Shown here: positions 1 to 8,256 of the stretch, in pieces | How the letters are laid out: each line of letters opens with the position of its first letter | Position numbering within the stretch: position 1 is the stretch's first letter | Source of the DNA: Caballeronia arationis | GTDB lineage: Bacteria > Pseudomonadota > Gammaproteobacteria > Burkholderiales > Burkholderiaceae | DNA length: 64,000 bases | Direction: 5' to 3' | Assembly: GCF_001544975.2 (NCBI RefSeq) | Contig: NZ_FCOG02000031.1 | Location: 1 to 64,000 of the forward strand | Notes under the pieces: generated by a model | The model's input: the letters and a program-made list of their open reading frames with translations, nothing else | The model's database searches: none | Told to the model about the DNA's origin: nothing | Position numbers and translations under genes: made by a program

Positions 1-76
1 AACTGGGAGTTTCGCAACTGCTTATCTGCACCTATCCGCACGCTGCGCTTGGCTTCGCGCGATTCTGCAAGACCGA

Positions 77-283
77 CTACATAGGGTTCGTAAAATATGC
101 CGCGCCAACTTCACCCTGGTTAATTTGAGCACCGACATCTTCCACCGTCGCTTCAGGCGATAAACTCAAAATAAACCCGTGACCGTGGACCTCTCCATAG
201 TTAGCGTTTTCGCTCGCAATCTGATAAAGCGATTCAGAAGTCAGTCCCGACAAATCCAGTCCGACAGCTTTCCCATCTTCCAT
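77..283 (-). CDS. Small 68-residue protein of unknown function, downstream of an M48-like peptidase
   Basis: A short reading frame that I do not recognise. A good ribosome binding site (GGAGG, about six bases before the ATG) supports translation. The product is acidic, has no cysteine, no signal peptide and no membrane segment. Glycines are frequent and there is a central Gly-His-Gly-His stretch (residues 33-36). It lies 77 bases downstream of the peptidase gene on the same strand, so the two may be co-transcribed. The small size, strong binding site and adjacent peptidase would fit a substrate, precursor peptide or inhibitor, but nothing in the sequence proves any of these. Confidence 0.55.
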   Translation of the reverse strand: MEDGKAVGLDLSGLTSESLYQIASENANYGEVHGHGFILSLSPEATVEDVGAQINQGEVGAAYFTNPM

Positions 284-360
284 GTAGAACCTCCAGATTG
301 TGCAAAATAACTGCAGCTAAGGTACTCGCAGACTGTTATTCAATCGGTTAAGAAAAACGG

Positions 361-1470
361 TCAGAATTCGTAGGAATACGGACGAACCCTCTCTATGACC
401 GTCGAGTTCCAATAGTCTTGGAGAGCCATCGTATGTTCTCTTGCAGATTTGGTTTTAGCCAACTCGATTCCAACCATTGTTACTGGCTCGCCAAGGATCG
501 TTGCGAACGCCTCCTCTGCTTCGGTCCGTCCTTCGTTGAAGGCCTTTACTATCGGAATAGCCGGTCCGCCATCCCAAACATGATGAACTTCCCAACTCGC
601 GACTGCTTCGGAATAAATACGCCGCATCGCCAGGGGGGGGTAGTGCGCCTCGGTCAATTCAGTGCGAGAAAATCTCACGTCTCCGAACAGCCGAAATAAG
701 ATGCTGAGTGAAGCATTCCAGTCGCGCAGCAAGCGACTAACTCCATCGGCTTTAGGAGCCCACGGCATGTGCGAATTCTCGGGACGCGCCAGCGTTACAC
801 GCAGCGAGTCGATCCGAGAAATGATGGAACGGCGATCCGCATCCTGCTCCAGACATTGGCGTTCAAACCGAAGCTCGTCGCGATCCGGTTTGGTGCCTGA
901 GGATTCGAAGGAATGGCGAATATCGCGCTTCTCCAACAAGTAATCGACATGTCCATGCGAGATGTGCGTAATTTCGTGACCAACATAGAACATGATCGCT
1001 TGATCCGTAAGAAACTCCGCATACGCCCGGCGTAGATCGTTTTGTGGCGAGGAGAGATTGGCCTTCTGACTCATCGATTCAGCGTTGGGAATATAACCTT
1101 GTAGAAGTTCGATATCGCTCCGTTCTTGCGCGGGATCTCCAACTGACGGGAACGCATTAGCATCCGCGAGCATGCGTCCAATCACCAGCCGTAACATAAA
1201 AACGAGTCCCGTATACAAACCGATAAAATATCGGCCGTCGGCGCGAAAAGCAACGGCGTTGATCTGAGGATTGTGGATGAAGTCGAAGTAAATTGGCGGT
1301 AGCCTTTTGACGGCGCGCCTAGCCTGAGCGATAAGGTCATCCGCTCGCTCAGCGATGTCATTGTACGCGGCTCGCCCGCGCGGAGGCACGTCTTTCCTGA
1401 TTAGGGGACCACCAAATCGGGTGGTCTCTCGCCGAAAAATTTTTGTATCAGCGCTTCGGAATATTGGCAT
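361..1470 (-). CDS. M48-like zinc metallopeptidase, island-borne, soluble
   Basis: Predicted 369-residue zinc peptidase. It shows the M48 signature pieces in order: an NAVAF...GLYTGL segment (residues 71-89) resembling the M48 NAFA...GLL strand, the catalytic HEITH motif at 165-169, a third-ligand Glu at 208 in ECxxDAD-like context (CLEQDAD, 207-212 region), and a late HYPP...R segment (276-283) like the M48 substrate strand. No signal peptide or convincing membrane helix is seen, so it is probably cytoplasmic. I chose the ATG at 1470 rather than an in-frame ATG at 1527 because a strong GGAGG lies just before it and the upstream one has none. The 68-residue gene follows on the same strand. 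Substrate unknown; an anti-phage or peptide-maturation role is only a possibility. Confidence 0.7.
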   Translation of the reverse strand: MPIFRSADTKIFRRETTRFGGPLIRKDVPPRGRAAYNDIAERADDLIAQARRAVKRLPPIYFDFIHNPQINAVAFRADGRYFIGLYTGLVFMLRLVIGRMLADANAFPSVGDPAQERSDIELLQGYIPNAESMSQKANLSSPQNDLRRAYAEFLTDQAIMFYVGHEITHISHGHVDYLLEKRDIRHSFESSGTKPDRDELRFERQCLEQDADRRSIISRIDSLRVTLARPENSHMPWAPKADGVSRLLRDWNASLSILFRLFGDVRFSRTELTEAHYPPLAMRRIYSEAVASWEVHHVWDGGPAIPIVKAFNEGRTEAEEAFATILGEPVTMVGIELAKTKSAREHTMALQDYWNSTVIERVRPYSYEF

Positions 1471-1527
1471 ACGACGGCCCTCCTTCGGCAGCTGCACACC
1501 TGCCAGCTCTCGACTAAGATAATACAT

Positions 1528-1894
1528 CCGCAGCGAAGTACTCTATGGATCATTTCGAGTGTCGGTTACAGGGCTGACGGACTTGGGGAGCGCTAAGCGG
1601 GAAGACCTCGGAGAAGCGCGGACTCCAAGGCGCACCTCGCGCGTCAACGCACGTAAGGTATCGCTAGCGGTCGCTCCACGCCGACGGGCAACCGCACGCT
1701 GCAAACCGATGATGCGACAAACAAATTCGTGCACGGAACGACCCTTAGCTCAGTGAAGCGGACCTTCGAATGTCCGGCCGAGTCGCTGGTCGAATGGCCG
1801 TTCATGGCCGACTGTCGCCAGTATGAGGGGACGTGACCGAAGGTGCCAAATCTATGGAGTTGGGACACAACCACTTGAGGAACGGAGTCCCTAA
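1528..1894. other. Gene-free stretch before the IS110 remnant
   Basis: No reading frame here has a ribosome binding site or recognisable protein features; the frames on both strands are short and overlap one another. The last ~100 bases before 1895 probably belong to the non-coding left flank of the IS110-type element, judged only by position. Confidence 0.4.
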
Positions 1895-2457
1895 ATGAAT
1901 GCTACGACATATCGACTGGGTATTGCAAAGCGGGTGTTCCAGTGTACTGCGTCGACGCACAGACCGGTGAGATAGCCAATCGCCGGATTGGACGCGGCGA
2001 TTTAATTGCGTTTCTAGCCCAACGTCCTGCTGGTCGAGTGGCGTTAGAAGCTTGCGGAAGCGCGCAACTGGTGGGCACGCAAGATTCGGGCGCTTGGGCA
2101 CGAAGTGGTGCTTTTGCATGCACAGTTTATCCGACCATTCGTGCAAACGAATAAGACCGACGCAGCGGATGCCAAAGCAACCTGGACTGCTGTGCAACTG
2201 CCTGGAATGCGCACGGTTCTGCGAAGACAGAGGATCAACAAGCGATGCTCAGCTTGCATCGGATGCGCTCGCAACTTATCAAGTTTCGGACGATGCAGGT
2301 GAATCAGCTTCGCAGATTTCTCTACAGATTCGAAGTGACGTTTCGGACGGGACGCGTGGCAGGACTTGCCGAGGTAAGGGAGCGCATGGCGCAGCTAGTA
2401 GACACGTCCAAGCCGGTCTGTCGGGAAAGTTGTGCCACACCGACTCATCTACGTTGA
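1895..2457 (+). pseudogene. Decayed IS110-family transposase (frameshifted, 3' truncated)
   Basis: The remnant starts with an ATG at 1895 (MNATTYRLGIAKRVFQ), then the reading frame breaks near 1935-1945. The similarity resumes in another frame (VDAQTGEIANRRIGR..., frame starting 1942), breaks again near 2080-2110, where a third frame carries LLHAQFIRPFVQTNKTDAADAK, and again near 2200-2245, where a further frame carries LSLHRMRSQLIKFRTMQVNQL. These are the N-terminal DEDD-domain segments of IS110-family transposases, including the conserved KTDAADA stretch. Family-like sequence ends near 2397, well short of the C-terminal serine-containing domain, so the element is both frameshifted at least three times and truncated. 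It cannot make an active transposase. Confidence 0.8.
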
Positions 2458-2607
2458 CTCGGAAGTGACGTTCTGAGTCGCACATGCACATGCGCCAGCT
2501 AATTGCGTCAAAGCCTCCTTGAGGTTCGACTATTATCTCTGATCGTGCCGGTGACGGATTTCATAGCTAAGGCTTCTGGCCTCTCTGTTCGCTATGCTGC
2601 TCTTGAG

Positions 2608-3699
2608 CTAATTCGCTGTTGACAGGATCGACGCGCTATCAGTTCTCAATTTTCCGAGTTCGGCTATTGAAGTTGTGAACAACGGGTCTTGTTCAATGCC
2701 CCAGATTGCTTTTCCTTGCCCCAATGCTTCGTCCGCTTGGTCGCATTTTGCTAATGCGGCCTTGGCGTTGGCTGCAGCGGCATCGTCGTCTGAGGCGCTC
2801 GTATTGGAAAGGTTCGACCTGCCATTTTGATACAGCGCCTTAGCCTCTTTTAAAATTGCATCAGCCTTGGCAACCGCTTCTTTTGCCAATTTCCATCGTC
2901 GGTAACGAGCAAGACGAAGGCTGTCTTCGATAAACCATAATCCCTCAAGCGAGTTCTCTACGTCATTAAGTGAATTTTTTCCACCCGATCCTGGCGGGTC
3001 AATACTATGTAAGCGCTCTGTCGCACCGACTTCTATGATGTCGCGCAAGTCGGCATCGTCTATATCACGATGTACACGCGTTGACATGTAACCAAGGCAG
3101 GTAGCAGCATCAGCGCATTTTCCTTTCAGGCGCCACCAGGAAACGAAACGAGGGAATATGTCGTCTTGTACGAGTTTCACTTGGATATATGTCGCTGGTG
3201 AAATTTGAGACTTACAAGCTATTTTGCTGAGATTATAAGAAAGATTCCCATAGTCTTCAGAATTTTGAGCCGGGGAAGAGCGCAGCGAGATATGCGTCCG
3301 TGTCTTCGTAGACAGTTTCTTTGCCTCTGTTACCGGCTCAGGAGAATACCCGAGAAGGGCCGGAAGACCTTCCCAAAATGATTCGCTCACTCCAACGCCG
3401 GCACATTGGAAATGATTAATGGTGTCGTCGAGAATCGAGCTGACTCTATCTAGATAAGAGTTGACGCTTTCATCTATAAGCGGCAAGGCCTGCTTGATGA
3501 GCAGAAGCGCCTGCTCTCTCAATTGTTGTGGGAGGAGCCTTAGGACATCAAGGGTCTGCTGATCCAATCCTGCGGTAACTTGCAATCCAAATAGCGCGGA
3601 TAATCCGAAATCAACTTCAGCTGCTCCAGCAGGAGTGCAGATACTCATCGTTGCAGCAAGAGCACATGCAGAGAGGATATTTGCTGGACTGTACGTCAC
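2608..3699 (-). CDS. Exported protein of unknown function (363 aa)
   Basis: Not recognised. The first 27 residues form a signal peptide (hydrophobic stretch with an AGAA cleavage-type end), so the protein is probably periplasmic or secreted. The mature part is helical in appearance: an early leucine/glutamine-rich segment (about residues 44-80), a few cysteines (near 98, 162, 195, 201, 317), and a charged lysine/alanine-rich C-terminal third. The start is a GTG at 3699 with GGGAG eight bases upstream. It follows the 129-residue exported protein after 32 bases on the same strand, so the two probably form a pair. Codon use and AT content are unlike the core genes to the right, which fits acquired DNA. 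Confidence 0.6.
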   Translation of the reverse strand: MTYSPANILSACALAATMSICTPAGAAEVDFGLSALFGLQVTAGLDQQTLDVLRLLPQQLREQALLLIKQALPLIDESVNSYLDRVSSILDDTINHFQCAGVGVSESFWEGLPALLGYSPEPVTEAKKLSTKTRTHISLRSSPAQNSEDYGNLSYNLSKIACKSQISPATYIQVKLVQDDIFPRFVSWWRLKGKCADAATCLGYMSTRVHRDIDDADLRDIIEVGATERLHSIDPPGSGGKNSLNDVENSLEGLWFIEDSLRLARYRRWKLAKEAVAKADAILKEAKALYQNGRSNLSNTSASDDDAAAANAKAALAKCDQADEALGQGKAIWGIEQDPLFTTSIAELGKLRTDSASILSTAN

Positions 3700-3731
3700 C
3701 GGTCATCTCCCAATATGAATTCGCAGCTGTA

Positions 3732-4121
3732 TCACGGGAAGCTAACCGTAACTGATCTAGCCACAGTTGCGTTATCCGCAACTACAATCTTAGTTGACCG
3801 TATCACGCCGCCAACCCGGAGTTTCGCAGAGAGTGCGAGCGCAGAAATTCCCGGTATTTCGAAATCGGCACTACCACACTGCCGGCCCAGGTTTTTAACG
3901 GATCCAAACGGCCAAGTTATCCACCAAAAGTCGGCGCATGCCTGGTCCTGCGAGCTGTTCCTAATGGACACAAAAACCGTTCCTGAAGCGTTGATCTCTA
4001 GGTATGCGTCAACTGTTTGACCCGAGCTAATTGAGATGATCTGAAATTCGGGGGTCGCTCGGCTGATCGGTACCACTATCGATAATACCGCCGCTCCCAT
4101 TCCTGCGAAAAACCGCAACAA
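3732..4121 (-). CDS. Small exported protein of unknown function (about 129 aa)
   Basis: Not recognised. The frame opens at a TTG (4121) followed by a short hydrophobic segment ending ISRA, which reads as a signal peptide; an internal ATG eight codons later is an alternative start. Neither has a good ribosome binding site, so the start is uncertain. The mature part contains two cysteines (near residues 62 and 82), a WWITWPFG aromatic patch and a C-terminal stretch of alternating hydrophobic residues suggesting a beta fold. It precedes the 363-residue exported protein on the same strand and is likely its operon partner. Confidence 0.45.
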   Translation of the reverse strand: MLRFFAGMGAAVLSIVVPISRATPEFQIISISSGQTVDAYLEINASGTVFVSIRNSSQDQACADFWWITWPFGSVKNLGRQCGSADFEIPGISALALSAKLRVGGVIRSTKIVVADNATVARSVTVSFP

Positions 4122-4836
4122 AATATCGACTCGTCATCCTCTTCGACTTAAAGGCGTGCATCGAAACACCCTTGTCAAGTTGCGTAGGCGACGACAGCTC
4201 GAAGCTTACTAAAGCGAGAAAGAAGCCCTGTGGTACGACATGGGTCCAAATAGATCGATGCCGCATCACGGTTAACCGGTCCGTCTGGTTGGTTTCTATC
4301 CAAGCCTAGGTGACGTCTGTCTCGAAAACAAGGTTTCACGCGGGAGCCTTCGTTACGAGGTCAAAATTGGCGAAGCTATCTCCTTAACGCTTTCCGCTTC
4401 GTCCCTTACACGCATGATCGTTTGACGGGTCGTCTCGTATTCGCGCGAGTTGCGCTGTCGAGATGCCCCCTTTGATGTCTTCTGAAGCGCATGCGCCTGC
4501 TGTGCTGTCATTAACGCAGAGCGCGGCCCAATGAACACGCACGCGTTTGCCGGCAAGGTGCTCGAATATCGGGCTGTCGGAAGAATTGAGCTCTCCACGC
4601 GGACACCCACGAAACCCAGATGGCACGAATTACTATGTCCGCGTGAGTGCGCGCTTGTGAGGGAGCCGCAATCAAGCATCGAACGGGGCAAGATCGCTAA
4701 GTCAGGCTAGACGAATGCCGCGCCGCGGCTGCCACGTAAGCTGCCCGACGACGCACAGTGTTTCGCAGGAGACTCCCGAAGGGGAGCGACGCTCATGGTT
4801 GTTCGCCAGTTGTTGTTCGGAGGAAGTCGGCGCGCG
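4122..4836. other. Island interval without a supportable gene
   Basis: Several overlapping short frames exist on both strands (for example 4353-4691 minus), but none has a ribosome binding site, a recognisable domain or clear codon bias. The stretch probably holds degraded DNA between two gene pairs. I see no repeat or tRNA in it. Confidence 0.4.
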
Positions 4837-5391
4837 CTACCCGCGGTAGCTTTCGCGATAACCGTTCAGATGGTCATCCTTCCGGTCCACAGGCGATTTG
4901 CGATCATCTGCGCGCATAGTTTCCAAATACTTCTTCCGACTCTTTTCGAGCGATTGTGCGGCCGCTATTGCGATGCGGCTTTCCTCTGCTGCTACCCAGC
5001 AGCGGTATGCCTGGAAAAATCCAACAAGCCACATGACGGATGCGCTACAAACCAGATACAGGGTGGTCGCAGACTTCGGAGTGAAAGTGAGCGCAACGAT
5101 GCACGCGACGAGCGATAGTCCGTTGACGACGATGCTGCGGATGATGAATCGGCGCATATCGCGAGATTTGCGCTGCGCGACTGCGCTTTGCGCTGCACGC
5201 AAGTCATCGAGCTTCTCGAACACTGACAAGCGGTTCAAACATACCGCCCATGCGGCCGTCAGTACGAGGGCCACGCCTGACACTGCGGGCAGGATATTTG
5301 TGGGCAAAAAGAATAGTGCGGCAACGTCTGGGGCAAACTTATAGAGCGTCCAGGCCACCGCAATTCCTAGCAACGCACCGATCAGTTTCAT
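4837..5391 (-). CDS. Four-helix membrane protein, candidate RexB-like effector partner
   Basis: A 184-residue inner-membrane protein. Hydrophobic segments lie at about residues 3-29, 33-53, 82-103 and 109-132, with a basic linker (54-81) and a charged C-terminal tail of about 50 residues. It starts only two bases after the stop of the 342-residue gene upstream and has no clear ribosome binding site of its own, so translation is probably coupled. A soluble protein translated together with a four-helix membrane protein is the arrangement of the lambda RexA/RexB exclusion system, where RexB is a 144-residue four-helix protein thought to depolarise the membrane. Family membership is an inference from architecture only; the primary sequence is not obviously RexB. 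Confidence 0.6.
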   Translation of the reverse strand: MKLIGALLGIAVAWTLYKFAPDVAALFFLPTNILPAVSGVALVLTAAWAVCLNRLSVFEKLDDLRAAQSAVAQRKSRDMRRFIIRSIVVNGLSLVACIVALTFTPKSATTLYLVCSASVMWLVGFFQAYRCWVAAEESRIAIAAAQSLEKSRKKYLETMRADDRKSPVDRKDDHLNGYRESYRG

Positions 5392-5393
5392 GG

Positions 5394-6422
5394 TTACCCG
5401 TTGATTGCGACTGCTCCGCTATCCACCAGCGACTCCAGCCATTTACGCATCGTTTCGAACGCGTCAGACGTGTCTAACACGCCATCGTAGCTTGCGATCG
5501 TTTTCTCATTTTGCACCCGAAGATCGTTCCCATCTAGTCGGCCGCCCCCCTTTGTGCGCACCTGCAAGAACGAAACATCCTCAACGTGTCGAAGTTCGCG
5601 CATCAAACTGCTCATCAGTTCGTGTTCAGCGGCCTCTACCTTTCCTAGCTTGTCGTCGTTGGCTGCTTTTCGTCTTCGACCTGTAACTTTGATCTCAACG
5701 TTCACTTCGATGTCTGGCGTTTCGGTCAGGTCTTCGAGCTTCAGTCCGGCGTACTCCGACTCGGACAGCAAGCCACGCAGAGCAGACAGGCCAAGCCCGG
5801 ATGCCGCTCTGCTAACAGCACTCGATACTTTGTCGCCGATCGTTGACTCAGCCGGGCTGTCAACCAATGGCACGCCGATTCGAATGCTTTTTACCGGCTC
5901 CTTTTCGATCCGCTTGCGCGTTACTTCCGGAATCGCATCCGACAATTCGATCCTCTGCCCACCATCGATCGCGCCGGCAGTGGTGCAAAGCCAATTAAGA
6001 TGATTCTCAAGGTCAGCAGCCCGCAGTGCTTTGGACTGTATCAAAGCAATATGATTGTCGCGTATTGCGAAATAGAGCGGCGTCTCCATGAATTGCTTTC
6101 CGGCAGGTGCAGGCAGCTTAGAAACGTCAAGTTCATCCTTGCCTTCGGCCGCCGCCAAGTCGATCACCATGTGGTGGTACCCGGGGGAGTAAAGCACCAT
6201 AACGCCAAAATTAAAGCCCGAATAAACTCGTGGTGAATTTATGAGACGAACCCAACTGTTCCCGCTCGGAATGCCTCCTGCTGCGACGGACTCGTCCCGT
6301 TGCGTAATCGGTAGAGCAAGAATTGCTTTGTGAAAAAGGTCTTGGAGGGTCAGCGCGCCTGGGTTCAAAAAACACGCGTGCTTATAGAAAAGCTGTTTTT
6401 GGATGCGTTTTGCTTTTGCCAC
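5394..6422 (-). CDS. Soluble protein, candidate RexA-like sensor of a two-gene defence pair
   Basis: A 342-residue protein with no signal peptide or membrane segment. A GTG start at 6422 follows a purine-rich GAGGGG. The middle (115-147) reads ...YFAIRDNHIALIQSKALRA then DLENHLNWL, resembling in order the lambda RexA stretch that includes 'GFARTVFG...DLTDFL'. The C-terminal part (236-305) has a strand with IEVNVEIKV followed by a basic patch (GRRRK), then DVSFLQVRTKGGG, comparable in order to RexA segments IVIKPKFKR and DISLRAKDEAG. The four-helix membrane gene follows after two bases. RexA is 279 residues, so this protein is longer. The similarity is remembered and weak; another phage-defence family is possible. 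The position beside tRNA-Lys in an acquired segment supports a defence role. Confidence 0.6.
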   Translation of the reverse strand: MAKAKRIQKQLFYKHACFLNPGALTLQDLFHKAILALPITQRDESVAAGGIPSGNSWVRLINSPRVYSGFNFGVMVLYSPGYHHMVIDLAAAEGKDELDVSKLPAPAGKQFMETPLYFAIRDNHIALIQSKALRAADLENHLNWLCTTAGAIDGGQRIELSDAIPEVTRKRIEKEPVKSIRIGVPLVDSPAESTIGDKVSSAVSRAASGLGLSALRGLLSESEYAGLKLEDLTETPDIEVNVEIKVTGRRRKAANDDKLGKVEAAEHELMSSLMRELRHVEDVSFLQVRTKGGGRLDGNDLRVQNEKTIASYDGVLDTSDAFETMRKWLESLVDSGAVAING

Positions 6423-6618
6423 GTTACCCCTCGATACCGGCGAAGTTGGATTCGCTCTTGCGTGGAAAGAAGCCCCGTCGGCATTGGTCGTGTGACTGGC
6501 CGACAGCGGACCTCACAGCCGCTATCGTATTTCGGACAACCCCTCGATGGATCGTCCGGAATACTCCTGCGTATTCCCTGAATCTGGTTACACAGCGGTT
6601 ACATGGAAGCTGGATAGC

Positions 6619-6645
6619 AAAAAGCCCAGTCACGAGGACCGGGCT
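6619..6645 (-). terminator. Terminator of tRNA-Lys
   Basis: On the minus strand an AGCCC/GGGCT stem with a 13-base loop region is followed by five T residues, 17 bases beyond the CCA end of the tRNA. Confidence 0.65.
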
Positions 6646-6661
6646 AAGTGCTTGATATCTA

Positions 6662-6737
6662 TGGTGGGGCGTGAGTGACTCGAACACTCGACCTACGGAT
6701 TAAGAGTCCGCTGCTCTACCAACTGAGCTAACGCCCC
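6662..6737 (-). tRNA. tRNA-Lys, anticodon CUU
   Basis: The 76-base minus-strand sequence folds as a complete cloverleaf: acceptor GGGGCGT/ACGCCCC with seven pairs, D arm GCTC/GAGC, anticodon arm with loop CTCTTAA (anticodon CUU), T arm GAGTG/CACTC with TTCGAGT loop, encoded CCA end at 6662-6664. Its 3' end faces the low-GC accessory region, the usual arrangement when an integrative element uses a tRNA gene as its attachment site. Confidence 0.97.
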
Positions 6738-6752
6738 GAAAACTGAATCCGA

Positions 6753-6782
6753 ATTATAGCGACACTTTTCCTAACGGCGCAA
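6753..6782 (-). promoter_or_regulatory. Probable promoter of tRNA-Lys
   Basis: Minus-strand TTGCGC (-35, 6777-6782) and a perfect TATAAT (-10, 6753-6758) are separated by 18 bases, and the -10 box lies about 15 bases before the tRNA 5' end. Confidence 0.6.
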
Positions 6783-6942
6783 GCCCCTGCCAACAAAATT
6801 CGCTCGAAATCCCGGCTCGGCTGCTTCACCGCCGGCCCGTCAGTCTCAAAAACGCCTCAGCAGGTATGCTTGCAAACACAATCGAACCGTCGTTCGATTC
6901 ACTTCCAGCACAACTTCCCGCCTTAAACAGGCCCAGCACACC

Positions 6943-7347
6943 ATGGACGAAACCGCCATCCGCGATCTTCTCGACAGCATTCTGGCGCCTTGGGTGCGCG
7001 AACTGTCGCTGGCGCCTGCGGCCACGACCGCCGATTCCGTCACCCTGCGCCTCCCGTTTTCCGAAGCGCTCCGCCACGCCGGCGGCGTCATCTGCGGCCA
7101 GGTCTTCATGGCGGCAGCCGACACCGCGATGGTCGTCGCGATTTCGCATGTCCTCGGCGGCTTCAAGCCGATGACTACCGTCTCGCTCAACACAAGCTTC
7201 CTGCGCCCGGTGAAAACCGGCGACATCCTTGTCACGGCAAGAGTCCTGCGCCGCGGCCGCAACCTGGTATTCGGCGAGATCGAACTGCATGACGCCGAAG
7301 GCGAACTCGCTGCGCACGCGACCACGACCTACGCGCTCCTCGGCTAA
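6943..7347 (+). CDS. PaaI-type hotdog-fold thioesterase
   Basis: A 134-residue protein of the PaaI/YdiI acyl-CoA thioesterase type, expected to hydrolyse acyl- or aryl-CoA thioesters in the cytoplasm as a homotetramer. The central HAGGVICGQVFMAAADTAM segment (residues 46-64) is the hotdog helix; the usual His-Gly-Gly and Ala-Asp-Thr-Ala pieces are recognisable, with Ala inserted between His and Gly-Gly. The SLNTSFLRPV segment (85-94) is the conserved second strand pair. Length is typical. The patatin-like gene follows after 31 bases on the same strand, so co-transcription is likely. Substrate cannot be told from sequence. Confidence 0.85.
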   Translation: MDETAIRDLLDSILAPWVRELSLAPAATTADSVTLRLPFSEALRHAGGVICGQVFMAAADTAMVVAISHVLGGFKPMTTVSLNTSFLRPVKTGDILVTARVLRRGRNLVFGEIELHDAEGELAAHATTTYALLG

Positions 7348-7378
7348 CGGCAAAAACAGCAAAGAACCGCAAAACAAC

Positions 7379-8245
7379 ATGTTCGATCAAGTCGTCTTCG
7401 CGGGCGGCGGCAACCGCTGCTGGTGGCAAGCCGGATTCTGGGACGTCGTTCAGCCGGAATTGAACCTGCGTCCGCGCGTCATCACGGGCATCTCGGCGGG
7501 CGCCGCGACAGCCTGCATGCTCTATACGAACCACGCGCATTGGGTGATGGACTACTACGCGCACGCCCTGCGCGACAACAAAAAGAACGCCTACTGGGGC
7601 AACGTGCTGCGCGGTCAGTCCGTGTTTCCGCACTACCGGATCTACCGTCAGGCGCTGCTCGACATCTTCAGCGACCAGTTCCCGTCGCTGCAATCCGCGC
7701 CGGAAATCCGCATCGGCGTGTCGCATCTGCCGCGCTGGCTGGGCGCACGCAGTGCTGTTGTGGCGGGTCTCATCGCGTACAACATCGAAAAGTACGTTAG
7801 GAAGACGCTTCATCCGACGCTCGGACAGGCGCTCGGCTTTCATCCCGAATTCGTGACGGCGCAGGAATGCGCTACCGTCGAGGATCTCGCCGACCTGATC
7901 CTGCAGTCATCGAGCACGCCGCCATTCACGCCTGTGCTTCGGCGCAACGGCCGTCCCGTGCTCGACGGCGGCATGGTCGACAACGTGCCGGTCGGCGCGC
8001 TCGACCCCTCGGCCGGCATGGTTCTCGTGATGGTGACTCGCCTTTATCCGCGTCCGCAGATGTTCGTCGTGCCGCACGGCGACCAGCAGCGCGTCTACGT
8101 GCAGCCGTCTCGCAAGGTGCCGATTTCGAGCTGGGACTACACGAGCCCGTCGCAGATGCAGCATGCTTATGACCTCGGCCGCGCCGACGGCGAGCAGTTT
8201 CTTGTACGCGTTCCTCGACCGATGGACGCAGCAGCGCACCTCTGA
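7379..8245 (+). CDS. Patatin-like phospholipase / acyl hydrolase
   Basis: A 288-residue patatin-family serine hydrolase. The nucleophile elbow GISAG (about residues 35-39) and the late DGG motif of the Ser-Asp dyad (LDGGMVDNVPVGAL, near 195-208) are present. The oxyanion loop is unusual: where most patatins have GGGxRG or GGGxKG, this one reads GGGNRCWWQAG (residues 9-19), with Cys-Trp-Trp after the Arg. No signal peptide is present, so it is probably cytoplasmic or membrane-associated. I chose the ATG at 7379 because the frame upstream of it overlaps the thioesterase and the FAGGGNR strand should lie near the N-terminus. The OsmC gene follows after 11 bases. Confidence 0.85.
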   Translation: MFDQVVFAGGGNRCWWQAGFWDVVQPELNLRPRVITGISAGAATACMLYTNHAHWVMDYYAHALRDNKKNAYWGNVLRGQSVFPHYRIYRQALLDIFSDQFPSLQSAPEIRIGVSHLPRWLGARSAVVAGLIAYNIEKYVRKTLHPTLGQALGFHPEFVTAQECATVEDLADLILQSSSTPPFTPVLRRNGRPVLDGGMVDNVPVGALDPSAGMVLVMVTRLYPRPQMFVVPHGDQQRVYVQPSRKVPISSWDYTSPSQMQHAYDLGRADGEQFLVRVPRPMDAAAHL

Positions 8246-8256
8246 AGGAGCCGGAT

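Noticed and set aside
1744..1754. TTAGCTCAGT resembling a tRNA D-arm, possibly a duplicated tRNA fragment
   Set aside because: No other tRNA arm or CCA end is nearby, and ten bases can occur by chance; it does not match the tRNA-Lys 3' end expected for an attachment repeat.
4353..4691. 112-residue minus-strand frame in the island
   Set aside because: No ribosome binding site, no recognisable domain, and an overlapping frame of similar length; not enough to call a gene.
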